10,289 bases of DNA from Desulfobacterales bacterium (GTDB lineage: Bacteria; Desulfobacterota; Desulfobacteria; Desulfobacterales; SpSt-501), in assembly GCA_025454275.1 (NCBI GenBank), contig JALOOS010000108.1, forward strand, positions 1 to 10,289, written 5' to 3'. This document shows positions 1-5,462 of this stretch, piece by piece. Positions within the stretch are counted from its first letter, which is position 1; each line of letters begins with the position of its first letter. Made by a program: the position numbers and the translations under genes. The notes beneath the pieces were generated by a model, which was given only the letters and a program-made list of their open reading frames with translations, was not told the DNA's origin and searched no databases.

Positions 1-1
1 C

Positions 2-49
2 ACCTACAACATCGCGCCGAAGCCGCCCTCGACGATCGAGGCGGTGTAG
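2..49 (+). CDS. Possible C-terminal tail of a truncated plus-strand gene
   Basis: Frame 2 from the window edge reads TYNIAPKPPSTIEAV and then a TAG stop at 47-49. All 15 sense codons end in G or C, matching the codon use of the confident genes here, while the other two plus-strand frames read as arginine-rich shadow sequence. The stretch would be the end of a gene entering from the left and converging on the dehydrogenase at 343-2196. A 14-bp palindrome follows six bases after the stop, which suits a gene end. Fifteen residues are too few to name a family, and a chance open frame is possible in DNA this GC-rich. Confidence 0.3.
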   Translation, partial: TYNIAPKPPSTIEAV

Positions 50-166
50 GCAGGCTGTCGGCCGACAGGGCGCACACGGTCAGAGCGGCCCGGTGCCCGT
101 ACACCTGCAAGCGCCGATAGTAATCGCCCCAAAATAATATCGACTGGGATCGACCCCCTCTCTTTC

Positions 167-208
167 ATCCTCTCCCCCGATCCTGGGGGAGAGGGAAGGG
201 TGAGGGGG
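167..208 (-). repeat. Interspersed hairpin repeat, copy 1
   Basis: Read on the minus strand, this element runs CCCCCTCACCCT, one base, CCCTCTCCC, a 9-base centre, and GGGGAGAGGAT. Its core at 169-194 is a perfect 10-bp stem (CCTCTCCCCC with GGGGGAGAGG) around a 6-base loop. The same three blocks recur at 2253-2296 on the other strand. This is the style of REP-like or intergenic palindromic elements common in GC-rich proteobacterial genomes. It lies about 150 bases beyond the dehydrogenase stop and may form an RNA hairpin, though no T-tract follows. Confidence 0.75.
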
Positions 209-271
209 GTGTCCGCATCGATGTAAATAGGCAACCCCTTCCATCATAAGGGCGATCGCGTGCAGCCGTGT

Positions 272-296
272 ACGGGTACGTGAACGGGTACGGGTA
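272..296 (+). repeat. Short ACGGGTA repeats
   Basis: The heptamer ACGGGTA occurs three times, at 272-278, 284-290 and 290-296, within a GTACGGGTACGTG-like context. Two copies share one base. It is a small degenerate tandem array in non-coding DNA with no visible gene association. It could be a remnant of a simple-sequence spacer. Confidence 0.6.
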
Positions 297-342
297 GGAA
301 GAGAAAACGGACCAACTCGACGAATCCGGTCCTGCCGTGGCG

Positions 343-2196
343 CTATGCCCCCCGTTCCTGGGTGCGCAGGAGCTGGGGCAGATCGGAGCTCACCATTCCG
401 AGCACCCGCCCCTCTTCGACGACCGGCATGGCCGAGATGCGGTTTTCATCGAGGGCATGCAGGATCTCCGGGATGCGGGAGCCGGGAGCGGCCGAGACCA
501 CCCGGCGGGTCATGATCGCCTCCAGGCTGCCGGCGGAATCCCCCTCGGCCACGGCCCGCGTGATGTCCCAGGTCGTCAGCACCCCGGCGATCCGCTCCTG
601 CGGGTCGAGCACGGCGATGATGTTGCCGCGCCCGCGGACGATCAGGGCCGCCGCCTCCGTCAGCGAGGCGTCGACGCGGATCGTGGGAATTGTCTCCATG
701 ATATCCTTGGCCGTGCGCTCGCTTTCACGGGCGGCGAGCCGGCGCAGGCTGATGCTCTCCGCGGCCTGGCAGGGCAGCAGATCGGCGCTCGCCGCCAGCA
801 GATCCACGAGCTCGGTCATGTTGTGGCGGATCGCCTTTTCACGCCATGCCTCTCCTGCCGCGAGTCGCCGTTCCGACAGGGCGGCGAAACCGGCCGCATG
901 CTCTTTCAGCCATTCCTCCACCGCCGCCCGGTTTCCCAGCCGCGCCTCCGGGATCCGGAGCTCCGGCGGGGTGGGCAGGGCCTGTTCCTGCGCGGCATAG
1001 ATCACCCCGCCCGAATTGACCAGGTAGTCGGTCGCGATCATGACCCCCTTCTGGCGGAAGACCACCTGCTCCATGCGGGTGCGGGCCGCCTTGCGATTGG
1101 GGTCCGGCGAGTAGGTGTTGGCCCCCTCCACGATCAGGCGCCACTCCCCCATGCGCTCGACGCTCATCGAACAGGGGTCGGTCGGCAGCACCCCCAGGTA
1201 GTTGAAGATCGGTGCGGCCGGGATGAAGCAGAAGGCGGACTCCCGCAGGAGGTTGTCGGCGTCGGTCGAAAAGCGGGTGGAGACGCCTGCTGCCTGCGGC
1301 CGGATCTGTTCGTCGTACCAGGCGGCGCTCACCGTTCCGCGTCGCCTCCAGAGGGTCAGAAGATCGGCAACCGGCAGACCGGCCGGATCGAAAAGGCAGC
1401 CCTCGCGGTCGCTCACCCCCACGACCCGCACGGCCGGCAGCCTCTCTTTCAGGATGCGGGCGGCGTGGGCCCCCACGGCCCCGAAGCCCTGGATGAGGAC
1501 GGTGACCTTCTCGGCGGGCGGGACGCTCAGGCGCGAGAACTGGGGCAAGACGCTCAGGCGCGGCATGATCTCGAGCAACCGCTCCAGGGCGATGACCACC
1601 CCGCCGGCCGCCGCGCCGAGCTCGTCGATCCGGTTGCCGCCCATCTCGGCCGGCTTGGAGACCGCCGCCTCCAGCCCGTTTTCGACGGCGATGGTCTTCA
1701 TGTCCGCGTCGTTCGAGCCGACGTCCGGTCCCGGGACATAAATGTCCCGGTAGCGGCGGATCAGGCGCGCAAAGCGGCGCAGGAGCTCGGTGTGGAGCGC
1801 GGGGGGCAGCCCCGGTTCGGCCACGATTCCGGCCTTGCCACCGCCGAAGGGCAGGTTGGCGGCGGCGTTCTTTAACGTCATCCCACGCGCCAGGTTGTGG
1901 ATGTCGGCCGGGGTGATCCCGGGTTGAACCCGAATCCCGCCCATCGAAGGGGTGCCCATGGCGAGGTTGTCCACGACGAGATAGCCGCCCACCTCGATCG
2001 CCGCGGCCTCGTCCCAGACGCAGACCACGAGCTTCGGCCCCAGCTTGTCGCAGACGATCCCCATCTTGCCAAGGAGGTGCTCGTCGCGGTAGCCCAGCAC
2101 CAGGTGGCAGCGGCCCTCGCGGCGGCGGATCCGGCTCTGCATGACAGGCGCAGGGATGTGCTCGCGCAGATAGCTCTCCATCCGTTTGGGTATCAT
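343..2196 (-). CDS. Glu/Leu/Phe/Val-type amino-acid dehydrogenase with C-terminal CBS pair
   Basis: This 617-residue protein should catalyse NAD(P)-dependent oxidative deamination of an amino acid in the cytosol. Residues about 30-190 form the substrate/dimerization domain. It contains GMTLKNAAA with K109 and LPFGGGKAG with K121, the two family active-site lysines, and PGPDVGSND with D158. Residues about 230-470 form the nucleotide-binding domain, with GFGAVG at 237-242, VEGAN near 356 and NSGGV near 394. Residues about 495-617 are two CBS motifs, which in other proteins bind adenine nucleotides. The length is well above the usual 360-450 for the family, and the excess is the linker plus CBS pair. 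At the specificity sites, GluDH has Lys in KGGIR and Ser after GGVAV, while here they are M85 and A401. This resembles LeuDH/PheDH more than GluDH, so I give no gdhA symbol. The start is set by AGGAGGG seven bases upstream. Family confidence is high; substrate is unresolved. Confidence 0.95.
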   Translation of the reverse strand: MIPKRMESYLREHIPAPVMQSRIRRREGRCHLVLGYRDEHLLGKMGIVCDKLGPKLVVCVWDEAAAIEVGGYLVVDNLAMGTPSMGGIRVQPGITPADIHNLARGMTLKNAAANLPFGGGKAGIVAEPGLPPALHTELLRRFARLIRRYRDIYVPGPDVGSNDADMKTIAVENGLEAAVSKPAEMGGNRIDELGAAAGGVVIALERLLEIMPRLSVLPQFSRLSVPPAEKVTVLIQGFGAVGAHAARILKERLPAVRVVGVSDREGCLFDPAGLPVADLLTLWRRRGTVSAAWYDEQIRPQAAGVSTRFSTDADNLLRESAFCFIPAAPIFNYLGVLPTDPCSMSVERMGEWRLIVEGANTYSPDPNRKAARTRMEQVVFRQKGVMIATDYLVNSGGVIYAAQEQALPTPPELRIPEARLGNRAAVEEWLKEHAAGFAALSERRLAAGEAWREKAIRHNMTELVDLLAASADLLPCQAAESISLRRLAARESERTAKDIMETIPTIRVDASLTEAAALIVRGRGNIIAVLDPQERIAGVLTTWDITRAVAEGDSAGSLEAIMTRRVVSAAPGSRIPEILHALDENRISAMPVVEEGRVLGMVSSDLPQLLRTQERGA

Positions 2197-2203
2197 CGCG
2201 TGG

Positions 2204-2210
2204 CCCTCCT
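2204..2210 (-). promoter_or_regulatory. Strong ribosome binding site of the dehydrogenase gene
   Basis: The minus strand reads AGGAGGG here, seven bases before the ATG at 2196-2194. It is the best Shine-Dalgarno match in the window and supports the 617-residue start. The next in-frame Met, M6, would be too far away for this site. Confidence 0.8.
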
Positions 2211-2252
2211 ATGACGGAAAGTGCCTGGTTTTTCGGAGTGGGACCGCTGCGG

Positions 2253-2296
2253 CCCCCTCACCCTGGCCCTCTCCCGCATCAATAAGGGGAGAGGAT
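2253..2296 (+). repeat. Interspersed hairpin repeat, copy 2
   Basis: The plus strand reads CCCCCTCACCCT, GG, CCCTCTCCC, a 10-base centre, and GGGGAGAGGAT. The same blocks in the same order occur at 167-208 on the minus strand. The stem is CCTCTCCC (2268-2275) with GGGAGAGG (2287-2294) around an 11-base loop. The centre differs from copy 1 while the outer blocks are identical, as expected of a dispersed palindromic element under stem conservation. It lies about 60-100 bases upstream of the dehydrogenase start, so it would fall in that gene's leader if transcription begins further upstream. Confidence 0.75.
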
Positions 2297-2382
2297 CGCC
2301 AACCCGCAGGTTTCCATCGTAGCACGGATGCCGGGGGGGTTTCCACAGCGTGACACAGCCGGAAAGCAGATCAACTTTGACG

Positions 2383-2422
2383 ATGAAACCGTTCATGCTT
2401 TTTTCGGCATGAACGGTTTCAT
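2383..2422 (-). terminator. Perfect 16-bp inverted repeat directly after motB
   Basis: ATGAAACCGTTCATGC (2383-2398) pairs perfectly with GCATGAACGGTTTCAT (2407-2422) around an 8-base loop. The minus-strand repeat begins three bases after the motB stop, so it lies in the 3' end of the motAB transcript. No T-tract follows on the minus strand, so it is not a textbook intrinsic terminator. It could act as a mRNA-stabilising hairpin, a U-tract-free terminator or a protein-binding palindrome. Each arm is itself nearly palindromic (ATGAA...TTCAT). Confidence 0.5.
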
Positions 2423-2425
2423 ATG

Positions 2426-3283
2426 TCAGCTTTTTCCGAGAGCGGGTTTTTGGATGAGAGGGACGGCCGCCGGGGCTATATCCTTCGGGGCGGAGAGGAT
2501 CGAGGTCGAGTAGGCTACCAGGATCGTGACGCGCCGGTTGGAGAAGTCGAGCGGTTTTTCGGGGTTTTTCAGGCGCCGGTCGGCATAGCCGTTGACGCCG
2601 GTGATCTGGTGTTCACGGATCCCGCCCTCCTCCAGCACCCGCCGTGCGGCATTGGCGCGGTCCGAGCTCAGGTCCCAGTTGTTGTAGCCGGGCCGGACAT
2701 AGGGGCGGCTGTCGGTGTGGCCCTCGATCACGACCTGGTTGGGAAAGGTGCCGATCCGCCCGCCCATCAGCTTGAGCAGCTGCACGGCATCGGCCTTGAG
2801 GCGTGCGCTGCCGATGTCGAAGAAGAGCCCCTCGGACTGCTCGATCAGCTCGATCCTCAGCCCCTCCGGGGTGATCGTGATCTGGATCTGGTCCTTGAAC
2901 CGGGCCAGATCCGGCAGCGCGGCGATGGCCTTGACGAGCTTCTCCCCCTCCTCGCGCAGGCGGTCCACCTCCGACTGTTCGGGCGGCCGCTGGGGCTGGA
3001 CCGCCGGGGCGGAGGGGCGGGGGTCGGAAAACGGCTTGATCGCGTCCATTCCGTTCAGAACGCCCGGAGCGGTCTTGTGCACCCCCGTCGGGTCACGGAA
3101 ATAATCGGCGACCGAAGCGCGGATGGTCACGTTGTTGGCGATGATCCACAAGACGATGAAGAGCGCCATCATGGCCGTGACAAAGTCGGCGTAGGCCACC
3201 TTCCAGGCTCCCCCGTGATGGCCCTCGTGCCCGCCGCGCTTCTTGACCCGCTTGATGATCGTGTATTTTTCCGAATCGCTCAC
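2426..3283 (-). CDS. motB: Flagellar motor stator protein MotB
   Basis: MotB anchors the stator to peptidoglycan and forms the ion channel with MotA. The 285 residues show a short basic cytoplasmic N-terminus, then AWKVAYADFVTAMMALFIVLW, with one transmembrane helix about 30-50. D33 sits where the essential ion-carrying Asp32 of E. coli MotB lies. A plug/linker region follows, and residues about 150-258 are an OmpA-like peptidoglycan-binding domain with EGHTD (187-191), NWDLSSDRAN (202-211) and SNRRV (248-252). Length is normal. The start is GTG at 3283-3281, overlapping the TGA of motA in the tetranucleotide GTGA, so translation is coupled. No feature clearly separates H+ from Na+ use. Confidence 0.97.
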   Translation of the reverse strand: MSDSEKYTIIKRVKKRGGHEGHHGGAWKVAYADFVTAMMALFIVLWIIANNVTIRASVADYFRDPTGVHKTAPGVLNGMDAIKPFSDPRPSAPAVQPQRPPEQSEVDRLREEGEKLVKAIAALPDLARFKDQIQITITPEGLRIELIEQSEGLFFDIGSARLKADAVQLLKLMGGRIGTFPNQVVIEGHTDSRPYVRPGYNNWDLSSDRANAARRVLEEGGIREHQITGVNGYADRRLKNPEKPLDFSNRRVTILVAYSTSILSAPKDIAPAAVPLIQKPALGKS

Positions 3284-4134
3284 GCCTTTTCCTTCACGTG
3301 GGACTCCATCTCCGAAAATTCAGGGCGGGTCTCGCTCGGGATGCTGCGCCGCGCGAACTCGACGCAGACAAGAGGGCTGAAACCGCGCGCGAAGGCGGCG
3401 ATGGCGGCTTTGACCGCCTCGAACACCTGCATTTCGGTCTCGCCGGAGATGTCGAGGTTGGAGGCCAGGGGCTGGATGAACCCGTAGCAGAGAAAGATGC
3501 CGAGAAAGGTCCCCACCAGGGCCGCCGCGACCTTTTTGCCGATCTCACCCGCCGGCCCGTCGATGGCCTGCATGGTGATGACGATACCGAGCACCGCCGC
3601 TACGATTCCCAAGCCGGGCATGGTGTCGCCGATTTTGGCGAGGACGAGGCTGGGCTTCTTGACGTCGTTGTGGTGGGTGTCGATGTCGCCCTCCATCAGG
3701 GTCTCCAGATCGTGGGAGGCGATGCCGCCGATGATCACCATGCGGAAGGTGTCGGTCATGAAGGCGATCAGGGTCTTGTGGGTGAGAATGTCCGGGTATT
3801 TCGAAAAGATCGTGCTCTCCGCCGGAGTCTCGATGTGCTTCTCCAGAGCGATCAACCCCTCCTTCTGGGCCATGTAGAGCAGCTCATAGAGCAGTTTCAG
3901 AACCGAGAGGTAGGTCGCCTTGGTGACGGTCTCCCCTTTCAAGGCGCCGATCGACTTGGTCAGGATGCGCTGCAGGACGCTCTTCGGCGCCGACGCCAGC
4001 AGCGCGCCGAACGCCGCCCCCCCGATGATGATGAACTCGGCCGGTTGGACGAGGACCATGAACGGCCCGCCCGCCTCCCAGAAACCTCCCAGCACGGAGA
4101 CGACGACAACGGTGAACCCGATGATGACGAACAC
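3280..4134 (-). CDS. motA: Flagellar motor stator protein MotA
   Basis: MotA is the inner-membrane stator subunit that presses on FliG of the rotor. I choose a GTG start at 4134-4132, giving 284 residues. The N-terminus VFVIIGFTVVVVSVLGGF then aligns with the start of E. coli MotA, and a GGGGG ribosome-binding stretch lies five bases upstream. The open frame reaches 4371, but that extension has no family match and spans the sigma-28 promoter. With the GTG start, numbering matches E. coli: P173 in GDTMPGLG, P222 in YGFIQP and E98 in LIALE are all present. Position 90, an important Arg in E. coli, is Gln here, followed by K91. Four membrane helices are expected: two near 1-50 and two near 170-225, with the FliG-contacting cytoplasmic loop between them. 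The gene is followed directly by motB. Confidence 0.95.
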   Translation of the reverse strand: MFVIIGFTVVVVSVLGGFWEAGGPFMVLVQPAEFIIIGGAAFGALLASAPKSVLQRILTKSIGALKGETVTKATYLSVLKLLYELLYMAQKEGLIALEKHIETPAESTIFSKYPDILTHKTLIAFMTDTFRMVIIGGIASHDLETLMEGDIDTHHNDVKKPSLVLAKIGDTMPGLGIVAAVLGIVITMQAIDGPAGEIGKKVAAALVGTFLGIFLCYGFIQPLASNLDISGETEMQVFEAVKAAIAAFARGFSPLVCVEFARRSIPSETRPEFSEMESHVKEKA

Positions 4135-4207
4135 AAATTCCCCCGGTTCTGGTGAGATGGCTCCGGCTGAGCAAGAGGCTCCATGCCGTAACTGTTCTGC
4201 TGATCTA

Positions 4208-4234
4208 ATATCGGTATCCGGGCGGGAAACTTTA
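4208..4234 (-). promoter_or_regulatory. Sigma-28 (FliA) promoter of motAB
   Basis: On the minus strand, TAAAGTTT (4234-4227) is followed by exactly 11 bases and then ACCGATAT (4215-4208). The enterobacterial FliA consensus is TAAAGTTT-N11-GCCGATAA, so the -35 is perfect and the -10 matches 6 of 8. Transcription would begin near 4201, leaving a leader of about 67 bases before the motA GTG. Its position before a flagellar stator operon makes a chance match unlikely. It places motAB in the late flagellar class. Confidence 0.9.
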
Positions 4235-4251
4235 GAATAGCGGTCCCGCCC

Positions 4252-4268
4252 CAGGGCAAAAGGCCCTG
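4252..4268 (-). other. Small hairpin between the MOSC gene and the motA promoter
   Basis: On the minus strand CAGGGC, CTTTT and GCCCTG form a 6-bp stem with a 5-base loop. It lies between the end of the MOSC gene and the sigma-28 promoter, where a terminator for the met operon would be expected. No T-tract follows, so the assignment is weak. Confidence 0.25.
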
Positions 4269-4374
4269 CGGCGGCCGGGAGATGAAATGGGTTAAGTGGG
4301 TGGCACCGCCGCGGACGGCGACGAGCGAGAACGCCGGTATGGGCTGCAGGACGTCGTTTCCGGAGGGGCACCGG

Positions 4375-4830
4375 TTACTTATCGGATCGATCGCCGGAGG
4401 CGCCTAGAATTTCCACCGGGTCGCCGCAGCGGACCGTCCCCTCGGCAATCACCCGGCCGAAAACCCCCTCCCGCGGCATGATGCAGTCCCCGGCCTTGTA
4501 ATAGATGGCGCAGCGGTTGTGGCACTCCTTGCCGATCTGGGTGATCTCGACCTCCGCCTCCCGGCCCAGGCGCACACGGGTCCCGATGGGGAGGTTTTTC
4601 CAGTCAATGCCCTCGGTTGCGATGTTCTCGGCGAAATCCCCGAAACCGACGGTGAGGCCCTGGTCACGGGCCGTTGCGATGCTCTCGGCCGCAAGAAAGC
4701 TCACCTGCCGGTGCCAGGGGCCGGCGTGGGCGTCCCCCTCGAGGCCGTGGTCCTTCGAGAGGAAAGCCTCCGCGACCGGGGTTTTGACCGTGCCCTTTTT
4801 CCGGCTGACGGCGATCGATACGATTTTCAT
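4375..4830 (-). CDS. MOSC-domain protein
   Basis: This 151-residue protein is a stand-alone MOSC domain, the fold at the C-terminus of molybdenum-cofactor sulfurase that handles sulfur or metal-sulfur transfer. Visible family features are the early strand MKIVSIAVS, HGLEGDAHAGPWHRQVS (28-44), FAENIATEGID (66-76), and GKECHNRCAIYY (100-111) with C103 and C107, followed by C116 in AGDCIMPREGVFGRV. Conserved cysteines in this part are typical of MOSC proteins and are the likely sulfur carriers. The length suits the short single-domain type, and there is no signal peptide or membrane segment. The ATG overlaps the metW stop in ATGA, so translation is coupled to metW. That linkage suggests a sulfur-related role, but molybdopterin-related work cannot be excluded. 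The exact substrate is unknown. Confidence 0.93.
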   Translation of the reverse strand: MKIVSIAVSRKKGTVKTPVAEAFLSKDHGLEGDAHAGPWHRQVSFLAAESIATARDQGLTVGFGDFAENIATEGIDWKNLPIGTRVRLGREAEVEITQIGKECHNRCAIYYKAGDCIMPREGVFGRVIAEGTVRCGDPVEILGASGDRSDK

Positions 4831-5462
4831 GATGGGAACCCCTTCCCCGCGGCGATCATGTAGATGCCGTAGGTCGCCCGCAGGTTCGGCAGCACTTTCG
4901 TGATGCGGCCGAAGCGGTCCTGGGAGTTGGTGTTGATGGCCGCCTCCTTCAGCACCTGCAGCCCCACCTCAGCCGCGAATCTGCGGAAATCCGTGAGCGT
5001 GATCACCCGGATGTTGGGGGTGTCGTGCCATTGGTAGGGCAGCTGGCGCGACACGGGGGCGCGGCCGGTCAGCAGGAGCTGGAGCCTGAGGCTCCAGTGG
5101 CTGAAATTGGGAAAGCTCACGATCCCCCGGCGGCCCACGCGCAGCATGGAGCGGATCAGCGCGGCCGGTGCGTAGACCTGCTGCAGGGTCTGGCTCAAGA
5201 TCACGTGGTCGAAAGCGTGGTCCGGGTAATCGAGGATCTCCTGGTTGATGTCGCCCTGCAGGACCGAAAGCCCCTTTTCGATGCAGCGGGCCACCTTCTC
5301 CTCGTTGTGTTCGATGCCGGCGCCGACCACCTTTTTGCGGTTGATGAGATGTTGGAGCAGATCGCCCTCGCCGCAGCCCAGATCGAGGACCCGCGAACCG
5401 GGTTCGATCCAGGCGGCGATGATCTGCAGATCATAGCGGATGAGGCTGTGCGCGTCGCTCAT
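4827..5462 (-). CDS. metW: Methionine biosynthesis protein MetW
   Basis: MetW is a methyltransferase-fold protein that accompanies MetX in many proteobacteria and is needed for, or stimulates, homoserine acetylation. The 211 residues start with IRYDLQIIAAWIEPGSRVLDLGCGEG, carrying the SAM-binding motif I (LDLGCGEGD, 26-34). E51 in GIEH closes the second strand and D71 lies in QGDIN. The MetW signature LPYQWHDTPNIRVITLTDF spans 141-159. Length is normal for the family (about 200). The start codon lies inside metX, giving a 32-bp overlap, and its stop overlaps the MOSC start, so the three genes are translationally coupled. Whether it methylates anything or acts as a MetX partner is not decided by sequence. 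Confidence 0.96.
   Translation of the reverse strand: MSDAHSLIRYDLQIIAAWIEPGSRVLDLGCGEGDLLQHLINRKKVVGAGIEHNEEKVARCIEKGLSVLQGDINQEILDYPDHAFDHVILSQTLQQVYAPAALIRSMLRVGRRGIVSFPNFSHWSLRLQLLLTGRAPVSRQLPYQWHDTPNIRVITLTDFRRFAAEVGLQVLKEAAINTNSQDRFGRITKVLPNLRATYGIYMIAAGKGFPS

Larger units (their letters stand above)
50..342. other. Intergenic region between convergent gene ends
   Basis: I see no convincing gene in this stretch of about 290 bases. It holds a perfect 14-bp palindrome, CTGTCGGCCGACAG, at 55-68, which could fold as a 5-bp stem with a GGCC loop. It also holds the hairpin repeat at 167-208 and the ACGGGTA repeats at 272-296. An open minus-strand frame at 4-234 runs straight through the hairpin repeat; its translation is a by-product of that repeat, with no family resemblance. 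The region probably separates two converging transcripts, but none of the hairpins carries a clear T-tract. Confidence 0.6.

Noticed and set aside
4..234. 76-codon minus-strand open frame
   Set aside because: Half of it is translation of the hairpin repeat, and the rest has no recognisable protein character. The opposite strand has a better codon pattern at 2-49.
337..1875. Long plus-strand open frame of 512 codons opposite the dehydrogenase
   Set aside because: It is the antisense shadow of a gene with clear active-site motifs. Its translation is rich in Arg, His, Gly and Asp with no domain, as is usual opposite GC-rich genes.
2423..4155. Plus-strand open frames opposite motA and motB
   Set aside because: They lie antisense to well-supported stator genes and show no family features; low stop frequency in GC-rich DNA explains them.
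4301..4315. TGGCAC at 4301 as a sigma-54 promoter
   Set aside because: The -12 half (TTGCA after five bases) is absent; CGGAC stands there instead.
4135..4371. N-terminal extension of MotA to the ATG at 4371
   Set aside because: The 79 extra residues have no match to MotA and contain the sigma-28 promoter, so they are upstream of the transcript start.
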